61,132 nucleotides of DNA from DASSYK01 sp036258315 (lineage in GTDB: Bacteria; Actinomycetota; Thermoleophilia; Solirubrobacterales; 70-9), in assembly GCA_036258315.1 (NCBI GenBank), contig DATADX010000023.1, forward strand, positions 1 through 61,132, in the 5' to 3' direction. A program made the position numbers and the translations under genes. This document shows, piece after piece, positions 41,152 through 48,772 of the stretch. How positions within the stretch are numbered: the first letter of the stretch is position 1; every line of letters begins with the position of its first letter. The notes under the pieces were generated by a model. That model made no database searches. It was not told the origin of the DNA and saw nothing but the letters and a program-made list of their open reading frames with translations.

Positions 41152-41475
41152 TCAGCCGCGCAGCGAGCGCACCGCCCAGGCGCCGACGAGCATCGCGACG
41201 ACCGCGAGCGTAGCGGCGCTGATCGCCGCCGCCCGCGCGTCCTGCTCCCCCATCACGGCCTCGGACTGGCCGGCGGACATCACCGAGAACGCCGAGGCCG
41301 CCGACATCGTCGAGCCGAACGAAGCGACCGAGGCGACCGAGAACGAGGAGGCGGCGGAGCCGATCGAGCCGATCGACGCGAACGAGCCCACCGAGCCGAC
41401 CGAGAGCGCCGATCCCTTCGAGGCGATCGAGAGGACCGAGTCCTCGGACCAGAGTGAGAGGCGGGACTCTCCCAT
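41152..41475 (-). CDS. Serine-repeat (SxGS) single-pass membrane protein
   Basis: A 107-residue low-complexity protein. Residues about 10-70 are built from short units of the type SVGSVGS, SIGSIGS and SVASVAS with hydrophobic residues spaced by Ser/Gly/Ala. They are followed by one membrane helix (ISAATLAVVAMLVGAWAV, about 85-103) and a short basic end. I recall similar LWSEDSVLSIASKGS-type proteins in other actinobacteria, with no known role. A narrow beta-solenoid is an inference. It starts 2 bp after thrB, at the end of the amino-acid operon. Confidence 0.7.
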   Translation of the reverse strand: MGESRLSLWSEDSVLSIASKGSALSVGSVGSFASIGSIGSAASSFSVASVASFGSTMSAASAFSVMSAGQSEAVMGEQDARAAAISAATLAVVAMLVGAWAVRSLRG

Positions 41476-41477
41476 CG

Positions 41478-42359
41478 CTAGAGCTGCGGGACGTCGGCGC
41501 CCATCGCGCTGAATGGTACGCGCCGGACCTCGGCCCACTCGCCGACCCGCTCCTTGAGCGCGTCGACCACCTTGCCGGTGCTCTGCCAGAAGGACCAGAC
41601 GAGCACGGTCGGGCCCGCGCCCGAGATCGTGGCGCCGAGTGCGCCGAGCTCGAAGGCGAAGTCGAGCACCTCCATCGAGCGGGGATAGAGGTGGGCGCGC
41701 TGGGGCTGGTGAAGCCGGTCGGCCAGTCCGCGCTCGATCAGCGCCAGGTCCGAGCGCTCGATGCCGAGCACGAGCTCCGACGCGGCGGCGACGTTGGCGA
41801 CGGCGTCCGAGTGCGGGACCTGCGCCGGGATCGCCTCGCGCGCCTCCTTCGTGGGCACCTGCTCGCCAGTCGGGATCACCAGCACGCCCTCGACTCCTTG
41901 GGGCGGATCCAGCCGGGTCGCCGTCAGCCCCTCGCGGTCCTGAGAGCAGAGGACGAAGCCGCCGTGGAGGGCCGCCGCGACGTTGTCGGGGTGGCCCTCG
42001 ATCTCCGCCGCCCGGGCGAGCACGTCGGCGGGCTCGAGCGCGAGCTCGTAGAGGTGGTCGGCCGCGAGCAGGCCCGCGACGATCGCGGCGGCGCTCGAGC
42101 CGAGCCCGGCCGAGAGCGGGACCTCGCTGCTGATCCGGAACCTGATCTGGCCGGCCGGGTGCAGGGTCTCGAACGCCCGCACGATCAGGTTGGAGCGGTC
42201 GAGCGGCACGTCCAGCCCGTCGGCCTCGACCGAGAACTCGCCCGCCTCCTCGACCTCGAGCTCGATATGGAGCGCGAGCGCGGCGGCGAGCACGTCGTAG
42301 CCGGGGCCGAGGTTGGCCGACGAGGCGGGAACGCGGACGAGTCTGCGCCGGGTGGTCAT
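41478..42359 (-). CDS. thrB: Homoserine kinase
   Basis: A 293-residue GHMP-family kinase that phosphorylates L-homoserine for threonine synthesis. Seen: RVPASSANLGPGYDVLAAAL (substrate/N-terminal motif), the ATP-binding loop PLSAGLGSSAAAIVAGLLAA (about 92-111) and AEIEGHPDNVAAALHGG; the C-terminal GATISGAGPTVLVW is the third GHMP motif. It is cytoplasmic, and hom and thrC lie upstream on the same strand. ATG 42359 lies 10 bp after the preceding thioredoxin-like gene. Confidence 0.94.
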   Translation of the reverse strand: MTTRRRLVRVPASSANLGPGYDVLAAALALHIELEVEEAGEFSVEADGLDVPLDRSNLIVRAFETLHPAGQIRFRISSEVPLSAGLGSSAAAIVAGLLAADHLYELALEPADVLARAAEIEGHPDNVAAALHGGFVLCSQDREGLTATRLDPPQGVEGVLVIPTGEQVPTKEAREAIPAQVPHSDAVANVAAASELVLGIERSDLALIERGLADRLHQPQRAHLYPRSMEVLDFAFELGALGATISGAGPTVLVWSFWQSTGKVVDALKERVGEWAEVRRVPFSAMGADVPQL

Positions 42360-42369
42360 CCGGCGCGGC

Positions 42370-42903
42370 TCAGGGCTTCCATTTGACCCCGCAGCCGACG
42401 GCCGGGGTCTCGGGCATGGCCGGTTCGCGCCCGGTGAGGACCGCGTCGAGCGCCTCGCGCACCCAGGCGGCGGCCTGGGAGGCGTCGTCGTAGTCGCCGT
42501 CCGGAGCGCCTCGGTAGCGGAGCACGCCGTCTCGATCGAGCACGAACAGGTGCGGAGTCTTCTCCGCCCCCCAGACCCGAGCGACCTCCTGGCTCTCGTC
42601 GTGGAGATAGGGATGGGGCCAGCCCCCCTCGGCTTCGACCCGCTCGACCATCGCGTCATAGGAGTCAGCGGGATAGCGGCTGGCGTCATTGGAGTTGATC
42701 GCCAGCGTCCGAACCCCGCGATCGGCGTAGTCGCGGGCGACGCCGAGCATCCGCTCGTGCCAGGCGAGCGCGTAGGGGCAGTGGTTGCACGTCCAGTAGA
42801 CGAGCGTCGCCGCAGCCTCGTCCCCGTCGCTCAGCGAGTGGCTGACCCCGTCGGTGCCGGGCAGCTCGAAACCGGGTGCTCTGTCGCCGAGTCGGATCGC
42901 CAT
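42370..42903 (-). CDS. Thioredoxin-like (AhpC/TSA-type) protein
   Basis: A 177-residue thioredoxin-fold protein with an AhpC/TSA-like start (LGDRAPGFELPGTDGVSHSL) and the Cys pair YWTCNHCPYALAWHERM at about 38-41. It has the TPHLFVLDRDGVLRYRG cis-Pro strand. The family (redoxin domain, CNHCP) reduces or senses thiols in the cytoplasm; no export signal is seen. It lies between thrC and thrB in the amino-acid cluster. Partner unknown. Confidence 0.85.
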   Translation of the reverse strand: MAIRLGDRAPGFELPGTDGVSHSLSDGDEAAATLVYWTCNHCPYALAWHERMLGVARDYADRGVRTLAINSNDASRYPADSYDAMVERVEAEGGWPHPYLHDESQEVARVWGAEKTPHLFVLDRDGVLRYRGAPDGDYDDASQAAAWVREALDAVLTGREPAMPETPAVGCGVKWKP

Positions 42904-42936
42904 CCGGCCAACTTACCCGGCGATTGCCGCAAACGG

Positions 42937-43290
42937 CTAGAGGGCGGCCACGAGCGCGTCGCGAACGTCGGCGGGATCGGGGAGCGGCGAGACGCTCCCG
43001 TCCCGGCGGCGGTAGATCCGGCAGCTGAGGCCGATCGGTGCGTCGCCCGGGGATTGCACGTCAGCGCCGTCGACCCTGATCGTCGGAGAGCCGGCGAAGG
43101 ACGTGGCGGCCGCGTCGGCCTCGGTATCGATCCGGCGCAGCTCGATCGAATCGGGATCGAGGCCGAGCTCGGCCATCGTCTCGCGCAGGCGCGCGAGCAC
43201 CCGTTCCCACGACGGGCATTCCTCCCACCACAGGAACTCGACGCGGGGGCGGCGCTCAGGAGCCGAGGACCCGGGCCTTCTGCTGCCCAC
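42937..43290 (-). CDS. Small thioredoxin-like protein (DF family)
   Basis: A 117-residue thioredoxin-like protein: VEFLWWEECPSWERVLARLR with one Cys in place of the usual pair, SFAGSPTIRVDGADV and GLSCRIYRRRDG. This matches, from memory, the DF family, in which the Cys of ECPxW is sometimes selenocysteine; here it is an ordinary Cys codon. The start is GTG 43290 with GGGAGA upstream. It lies in the threonine gene cluster, 33 bp before the other thioredoxin-like gene, so the two may act together. Confidence 0.75.
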   Translation of the reverse strand: MGSRRPGSSAPERRPRVEFLWWEECPSWERVLARLRETMAELGLDPDSIELRRIDTEADAAATSFAGSPTIRVDGADVQSPGDAPIGLSCRIYRRRDGSVSPLPDPADVRDALVAAL

Positions 43291-43403
43291 TTCTCCCTCG
43301 CTTTCCTGGGTTCCCGAATGGCCCGCAGTGTACGGGCGCCCGCCACGGGGTGGGATCCTCTGGTTGCGGCGCAGGATGCCGTCCGGGTCGAAGCGAGTCA
43401 CTC

Positions 43404-44438
43404 CTAGTCGAAGATCACCTTCTCGACCGCGCCGAAGTCGTTCCGGCAGCCGATCACGGCCGGGGCCTTGCCGAGAGCGGTGTCGGGGTCCTTGAGGCCA
43501 TGGCCGGTGAGGACGCAGACGAGGGTGCGCGGCGGCACGGCGCCGTGCACGACCGGCAGGCCGTGGGCGAGCACACCGGCCACGGACGCGGCCGAGGCCG
43601 GCTCGCAGAAGATGCCCTCGCTGTCCGCAAGCCAGCGGTACGCGTCGAGGATCTGCTCGTCGGTGACGGCTGCAACGCGCCCGCGCGATGCGGTGAAGGC
43701 GTTCATCGCCTCCTCCCAGCGAGCGGGGTTGCCGATCCGGATCGCCGAGGCGACGGTCTCGGGCTGCTCGATGGGGTGGCCCTCGACCAATGGCGCGGCC
43801 CCCGCGGCCTGGAACCCGTACAGGACCGGCCCCGCCCCTCGCTCGCCGAACCCCTGCCACCAGGAGGTGACGTTGCCGGCGTTGCCGACGGGGATCGCAA
43901 GCGCCTCGGGCGCCTCGCCGAGCTCCTCGATCACCTCGAAGGCCGCCGTCTTCTGGCCCTCGATCCGGTAGGGGTTGACGGAGTTGACGAGCTCGACGGG
44001 ATGCTTGTCGGCGAGCTCGCGGACGATCTCGAGCGCCTGGTCGAAGTTCCCCTCGAGCGCGATCACCCGGGCGCCGTGCATCAGCGCCTGGGCGAGCTTT
44101 CCGATCGCGATCTTGCCCTCGGGAACGATCACGGCGCCGCGCAGCCCCGCCCGGGCGGCGTAAGCGGCGCAGCTGGCGGCGGTGTTCCCCGTCGACGCGC
44201 AGATGATCGCCTCGGCTCCCGCGCCCTTGGCGCGCGAGACGGCGACCGTCATCCCGCGGTCCTTGAAGCTGCCGGTCGGGTTCGCACCCTCGAACTTCAG
44301 ATAGGCGTCGGCCTCGAGCCGCTCGCTCAGCCGCGGCGAGTGGATCAACGGCGTCGAGCCCTCGTTCAGGGTGACGACCGGGTCCCCCGCCTCCAAAGGC
44401 AGGTCGTCGCGCCAACGGTCGATCAATGGGGCCGGCAC
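43404..44438 (-). CDS. thrC: Threonine synthase
   Basis: A 344-residue PLP enzyme converting O-phosphohomoserine to threonine. The PLP lysine is in the ANPTGSFKDRGMTVAVSRAK motif (about 51-70). Further signatures are CASTGNTAASCAAYAARAGL and GNAGNVTSWWQGF, the phosphate-binding loops. Length matches the short bacterial/plant-type ThrC. The start is GTG 44438 with GAGGGA before it. It lies 143 bp after hom; the gap holds a direct repeat. Confidence 0.94.
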   Translation of the reverse strand: MPAPLIDRWRDDLPLEAGDPVVTLNEGSTPLIHSPRLSERLEADAYLKFEGANPTGSFKDRGMTVAVSRAKGAGAEAIICASTGNTAASCAAYAARAGLRGAVIVPEGKIAIGKLAQALMHGARVIALEGNFDQALEIVRELADKHPVELVNSVNPYRIEGQKTAAFEVIEELGEAPEALAIPVGNAGNVTSWWQGFGERGAGPVLYGFQAAGAAPLVEGHPIEQPETVASAIRIGNPARWEEAMNAFTASRGRVAAVTDEQILDAYRWLADSEGIFCEPASAASVAGVLAHGLPVVHGAVPPRTLVCVLTGHGLKDPDTALGKAPAVIGCRNDFGAVEKVIFD

Positions 44439-44506
44439 GACGTTCCCTCAGCAGCCCTCACGCTCGCGTCGCAACCGCATATCCCGGAGGCGAAGCCGGA
44501 GGGATG

Positions 44507-44574
44507 GGCGTTGACGGCGAAAGCCGTCCACCGCCTGCGCCATGGCGTTGAGGCGAAACCGTCCACCGCCTGCG
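44507..44574. repeat. Imperfect 33-bp direct repeat between hom and thrC
   Basis: Positions 44507-44539 and 44544-44574 are near-identical, both starting GGCGTTGA and ending CCGTCCACCGCCTGCG, with two bases missing in the second. It lies in the 143-bp gap of the lysA-hom-thrC cluster and looks like a local duplication. It could affect transcription through the gap; no other role is evident. Confidence 0.6.
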
Positions 44575-44581
44575 ACCGGGC

Positions 44582-45844
44582 TCACACGAACTCCTCCTCG
44601 ATCACGCGGATCGCGCGTGGCGGCGAGCGCAGGAACTTGAACCGCGCGATCCGCTTCAGCGCCGCGTCGAAGCGCCGCTCCGAGACGTGGTGCATGACCA
44701 TGATCAGCTGCGCGTCATCACCGATCCCTCGCTGCACGACGCTCCGCACCGACACCCCCCTCTCGCCGAGCACCTCGGCGATCTGCGCGAGCACGCCGGG
44801 GCGGTCCTCGACCTCGAGGTGCAGGTAGAACGCGGACTCGACGTCCTTGGCGATCCTCAGCCGCGAGTTCTCCTCGAACAGCGGGGACCCACCCGCGATC
44901 ACCGAAACGACGTCTCCGAGCACGGCCGAGGCCGTCTCGGGGCCCCCGGCGCCGGGGCCCGACATCGTGATCTCGGTGATCGTCGGCGCCTCGACCATCA
45001 CCGCGTTGAACGGTCCTCCGATCGGGGCCAGCGGATGGCCCGGGTACAGGAAGCAGGGGAAGACCCTGACGCTCACCTCGTCCTCCCCGATTCGCTCGGC
45101 GACGCCGAGCAGCTTCAGCGACAGGCCGAGCTCCTTGGCGTAGGCGAGGTCGTCGGGGCGGATCCTCTCGATCCCCTCGTAGGGGACCTGGTCGAGCCGC
45201 ACCGGGGTCCCGAACGCGAGCCGCGCGAGGATCGCCATCTTGGCTGCCGCATCGGCACCCCCGACGTCCTCGCTCGGGTCCGCCTCCGCGTAGCCCAGCT
45301 CCTGCGCCCGCCTGAGCGCCTCTTCGTAGGAGATGCCGGTCCGCGCCATCTCGGTGAGGATGTAGTTCGTCGTCCCGTTGACGATCCCGAACACCTTCTC
45401 GATCGGGATCGCGCCGAGGCTCTCCTGGATCACCCGGATGACTGGGATCGCGCCGGCGACCGCCGCCTCGAAGCGCAGCTGCGCGCCCCCCTCGCGCGCC
45501 GCCGCGACGAGCTCCTCGCCGTACTGCGCGACGAGCTGCTTGTTGGCGGTGACGACGTGGCGCCCGGATCGCAGCGCGGTGGTGACGTACTCGCGGGCCG
45601 GCTCGACGCCCCCGATCAGCTCGACGATCACGTCGCTGCGGGCGAGGATCCGGTCGAAGTCGCCGCGCTTTCGAGACAGTACCCCGGAGACCTGTGGATG
45701 GCGCCCGGAGACCTCGGCAACCATCTCGGCGCGCTCGGTGAGCAGCTGCTTGAACGCCTTGCCGACGGTTCCCTTGCCGAGGATCCCGACGCGAACGGGC
45801 TCGCGATCGGCGCGCGCGCTCCGCTTGGCCTTCGCCGCCGGCAT
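44582..45844 (-). CDS. hom: Homoserine dehydrogenase
   Basis: A 420-residue enzyme reducing aspartate semialdehyde to homoserine. The Rossmann loop is VGILGKGTVGKAFKQLL (about 18-34). The catalytic region includes ANKQLVAQYG and FEAAVAGAIPVIRVI, then GIVNGTTNYILTEM and DPSEDVGGADAAAKMAILAR. A C-terminal ACT domain (VEDRPGVLAQIAEVLGERGV) suggests feedback control by threonine. It starts 2 bp after lysA and is transcribed with it. It is the branch-point enzyme for threonine and methionine. Confidence 0.95.
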   Translation of the reverse strand: MPAAKAKRSARADREPVRVGILGKGTVGKAFKQLLTERAEMVAEVSGRHPQVSGVLSRKRGDFDRILARSDVIVELIGGVEPAREYVTTALRSGRHVVTANKQLVAQYGEELVAAAREGGAQLRFEAAVAGAIPVIRVIQESLGAIPIEKVFGIVNGTTNYILTEMARTGISYEEALRRAQELGYAEADPSEDVGGADAAAKMAILARLAFGTPVRLDQVPYEGIERIRPDDLAYAKELGLSLKLLGVAERIGEDEVSVRVFPCFLYPGHPLAPIGGPFNAVMVEAPTITEITMSGPGAGGPETASAVLGDVVSVIAGGSPLFEENSRLRIAKDVESAFYLHLEVEDRPGVLAQIAEVLGERGVSVRSVVQRGIGDDAQLIMVMHHVSERRFDAALKRIARFKFLRSPPRAIRVIEEEFV

Positions 45845-45846
45845 CG

Positions 45847-47181
45847 CTACTCGTCCCGGGCCAGGAGGTCGTCCCAGGACTCGCGGCGGACGACGACGCG
45901 AGCCTCGCCACCGCGGCAGAAGACGATCGGGGGGCGGGGCACGCCGTTGTAGTTGCTTGCCATCGCGTGCCCGTAGGCGCCCGTCGCCGGGGTGACGAGC
46001 ACGTCGCCCACCCGCGGTGCGGCGAGCTCGGCGTCACGGATCAGGACGTCGCCCGATTCGCAGTGCATCCCCGCGACTGTCGCGACGGTCTCGGGGGGCT
46101 CCCCCGCGCGGTCGGCGATCACCGCCTCGTAGCGGGATCCGTAGAGCATCGGCCGCAGGTTGTCGGACATCCCCCCGTCTACGGCGACGTAGGTGCGGAC
46201 GCCGGGGATCTCCTTGACGGTCCCGACCCGGTAGGCGGTCACCCCCGCGTTCCCGACCAGCGCGCGTCCCGGCTCGACCAGCACGCGTGGGACCGGGTCG
46301 AAGACGCGCTCGACGCCGCGGAGCTTGACGTCGACGTAGTGCTCGATCGAAGGCGGCTCGTCGGAGTCGAGATAGGCGATCCCGAGCCCGCCCCCGATGT
46401 TGATCAGCTCCGGCTGCAGGTCGACCGAGCGGGTGAACTGGGCGAGCACCTCGATCGCCTTCACGAACGGCTCGAGCTCGTAGATCTGCGAGCCGATGTG
46501 CGCGTGCAACCCGACGAGCTCGAGCTTGCCGGAGGAGCGGACGGCTTCCACCGCCCGCCCGGCGAGGCCGTCGGCCAGCCCGAAGCCGAACTTCGAGTCT
46601 TCCTGGCCCGTCTGGACGTAGGAGTGCGTCGAGGCCCTGATCCCGGGGGTGATCCTCAGCAGCGCGCGCTGGGGACGGTCGAGCAGCCGCTCGACCCGCT
46701 CGATCTCGTCGAACGAGTCGAGGATCAGGTGGCCGATCCCGGCCTCGATCGCGTAGCTGAGCTCGGCCTCGCTCTTGTTGTTGCCGTGCATGTGGATCCG
46801 CCCGGGATCGAAGCCGGCGGCCAGCGCCATCCGCAGCTCGCCGCCGGAGGCGACGTCGACCGACAGGCCCTGCTCGGCCAGCACCCTGTAGGCGGCGGTC
46901 GCCGGCAGCGCCTTGCTCGCGAACAGCACCTCGAAGTCGCTCGTGCGCGCCGCGAACGCGGCGACGAATTCGCGGGCGCGGGCGCGGATGTCGTCCTCGG
47001 CATAGATGTAGGCGGGCGTGCCGAACTCCGCGGCGAGCTCGACGACGTCGCAGCCCGCGATCTCGAGGTGGCCCCGCTCGTTCACGCGCGCGCCGGCCGG
47101 GTATACCGGGGAGGCGGCGATCGGGTCCACGGCGGCCACGGACCCCGCGTTGTCCGCAGAGGCGCTCATCGGAAGCGCCAT
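45847..47181 (-). CDS. lysA: Diaminopimelate decarboxylase
   Basis: A 444-residue fold III PLP enzyme making lysine from meso-diaminopimelate. PLP lysine is in EVLFASKALP (about 97). Other motifs are SVDVASGGEL, MHGNNKSEAEL, GLHAHIGSQI, NIGGGLGIAYLD, VEPGRALVGNAG and the catalytic MHCESGDVL. The N-terminus is somewhat variable: ATG 47181 or ATG 47169 are both possible and neither has a strong ribosome site. It is the first gene of the aspartate-family cluster (lysA-hom-thrC). Confidence 0.94.
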   Translation of the reverse strand: MALPMSASADNAGSVAAVDPIAASPVYPAGARVNERGHLEIAGCDVVELAAEFGTPAYIYAEDDIRARAREFVAAFAARTSDFEVLFASKALPATAAYRVLAEQGLSVDVASGGELRMALAAGFDPGRIHMHGNNKSEAELSYAIEAGIGHLILDSFDEIERVERLLDRPQRALLRITPGIRASTHSYVQTGQEDSKFGFGLADGLAGRAVEAVRSSGKLELVGLHAHIGSQIYELEPFVKAIEVLAQFTRSVDLQPELINIGGGLGIAYLDSDEPPSIEHYVDVKLRGVERVFDPVPRVLVEPGRALVGNAGVTAYRVGTVKEIPGVRTYVAVDGGMSDNLRPMLYGSRYEAVIADRAGEPPETVATVAGMHCESGDVLIRDAELAAPRVGDVLVTPATGAYGHAMASNYNGVPRPPIVFCRGGEARVVVRRESWDDLLARDE

Positions 47182-47241
47182 TGTGACGACAAGCGCCGGG
47201 CCCGCGCGGGAGGCGGCGGGCAGCATGGAGAATCCGGCGGG

Positions 47242-48003
47242 ATGGAGCCAGCCACACCCCGGCGGCCCGACCGAGAGGGTCGTCTCGACGGACTCGCCTA
47301 TGCCCTTTGGCTGCCGGACCGCAGGGAAGCCCGCGATCGCCGCGGCGAGCCGGCGCGACCGCTGCCGCCGCATCCGTGGCCGGGCGTCGTGATCACGCAC
47401 GGCGCCGGCTCGTGCAAGGAGAACCACGCAGACTTCGCGCGGCTCGCGGCCGCGAACGGGTGGGCCGCTCTCAGCTTCGACCAGCGCGGCCACGGTGAAA
47501 GCAATGGCGAGATCGGGCCGGGGGCCGTCGACGACGTGCTCGCGATGTCACGGCTGCTCGCCGCGACGCCCGGGGTTGACGGGCGCCGGCTGGCTCTGCG
47601 CGGCTCGAGCATGGGCGGGTTCATGGCGATCAATGCGGCGGCAGCCGACGAGCGGATCGCCGGGGTGATCGCGATCTGCCCCGCCGGCGGCCACCACCTG
47701 GCCCGCGGCCTGCGACGCGGAGAGCTGCAGATGCGCGTCGGCGACGCGACCGCTCTCGTGCTGTGGCTGACCGAACAGGACCTGCTCGAGGCTGTGGAGC
47801 GGCTCCGCGGCAGGCCGCTGTTCCTGCTCCACGCCGAGGGCGACGAGCAGATCTCGGCCCACTGGTCCGAGCGGCTGTTCGAGCGCGCGAGGGAGCCGAA
47901 GCGGATCCTGCTGGTGCCCGGCGGCGACCACCGCTCCGTGCAACACGACCCCGAGCTGCAGATCGTCGCGCTGCAGTGGCTGGGCGCGCGGCTACGCGGC
48001 TAG
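47242..48003 (+). CDS. Alpha/beta hydrolase
   Basis: A 253-residue alpha/beta-hydrolase of the dienelactone-hydrolase/S9-like type: VVITHGAGSCKEN (oxyanion region), FDQRGHGESNG, nucleophile elbow RGSSMGGFMAINAA, acid region LLHAEGDEQISAHWSE and the catalytic His in PGGDHRSVQHD. It is cytoplasmic; no signal peptide is seen. ATG 47242 is divergent from lysA with about 60 bp between starts. The substrate is unknown; esters or cyclic esters are likely. Confidence 0.88.
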   Translation: MEPATPRRPDREGRLDGLAYALWLPDRREARDRRGEPARPLPPHPWPGVVITHGAGSCKENHADFARLAAANGWAALSFDQRGHGESNGEIGPGAVDDVLAMSRLLAATPGVDGRRLALRGSSMGGFMAINAAAADERIAGVIAICPAGGHHLARGLRRGELQMRVGDATALVLWLTEQDLLEAVERLRGRPLFLLHAEGDEQISAHWSERLFERAREPKRILLVPGGDHRSVQHDPELQIVALQWLGARLRG

Positions 48004-48028
48004 TCCAGCCACCGCGCCCGGGGCGCCG

Positions 48029-48655
48029 CTACTTCCCACCCAAGCCGAGCCCGGGGAGCGCGTTGTTGACGCCGTTGCCGACCCCGTTGACGGTGTTGTT
48101 GACGCCGTTGCCGACACCGTTGACCGTGTTGTTGACGCCGTTCACGGTGTTGTTGACGGTGTTGCCGACACCGTTCACGGTGTTGTTGGCGGTTTCGCCC
48201 AGCGACGAGCCCCCGCCGCCGCCCGAGGTCTGGGAGCCGCCGCCCGCGGCGCTTCCCGAGCCTCCGCCCGAGCCGCCGCCCGATCCTCCTCCGGGCGAGC
48301 CTCCGAGCGAGCCCGAACCGCCGTCGCCGCCGCCGACCCCGTTGGAACCGCCGCCGACCCCGTTGGAACCGCTGCCTCCGCCGCCGCCGCCGAGCAGCGA
48401 ATCGCCCGGTTGAGCGGCTGCGACCTGTGTCGCCGCGGGGGCCAGGGCAGCGGCCGCGCGCTCCGCCGGACCACTCGCGTCCGCCGCGCCGACCGGCGGC
48501 TCATCACCGTCCAGGAGGCCGACCGAGCTGGGCCACACATCGAAGGTGACCACCGCGATCAAGAGAAGGAAGAAGACGATCGCCCCCGCGATCAGCCCGC
48601 CACTCGCCCCCAATCCCGCGACGTAGGTCTCAGCTGTTCTTGCCTTGCCGCTCAA
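48029..48655 (-). CDS. Gly/Ser-rich single-pass membrane protein with NTVNGVGN repeats
   Basis: A 208-residue protein. After a short cytoplasmic start comes one helix (GLIAGAIVFFLLLIAVVTFD) ending in FDVWP, then a Gly/Ser-rich linker, and a tail of repeats of the type TVNGVGNGVNN, four copies, ending LPGLGLGGK. TTG 48655 is chosen because GGAGG stands seven bases upstream. The neighbouring gene at 48773 has the same GASG-helix-FDVWP layout, so the two are paralogues. The tail would lie outside the membrane. No function is known. Confidence 0.68.
   Translation of the reverse strand: MSGKARTAETYVAGLGASGGLIAGAIVFFLLLIAVVTFDVWPSSVGLLDGDEPPVGAADASGPAERAAAALAPAATQVAAAQPGDSLLGGGGGGSGSNGVGGGSNGVGGGDGGSGSLGGSPGGGSGGGSGGGSGSAAGGGSQTSGGGGGSSLGETANNTVNGVGNTVNNTVNGVNNTVNGVGNGVNNTVNGVGNGVNNALPGLGLGGK
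48062..48181. repeat. 33-bp coding tandem repeat
   Basis: Four consecutive units of 33, 33, 21 and 33 bp each begin GTTGTTGACG on the plus strand and encode 11-residue Asn/Val/Gly repeats in the minus-strand protein. The third unit has an in-frame 12-bp deletion. This suggests slippage-driven length variation. Confidence 0.85.
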
Positions 48656-48772
48656 CCCGCATCCTCCGGACCACGGTCCCGCGACCGGACCGATGATCCG
48701 CACCGGGCGGCCTGGGCGGAGCCTGTAGTTGGCCATCGCGTCCCGAACGGGACGCGCTACGCAGCGTACCCC

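Noticed and set aside
48014..48026. GCGCCC-G-GGGCGC between convergent genes as a terminator
   Set aside because: After allowing for a loop the stem is only about five base pairs, without a T-tract, and such runs are common in this composition.
48062..48181. Regular repeats that could be taken for a CRISPR array
   Set aside because: Units are contiguous without spacers, encode in-frame peptide repeats, and no cas gene is near.
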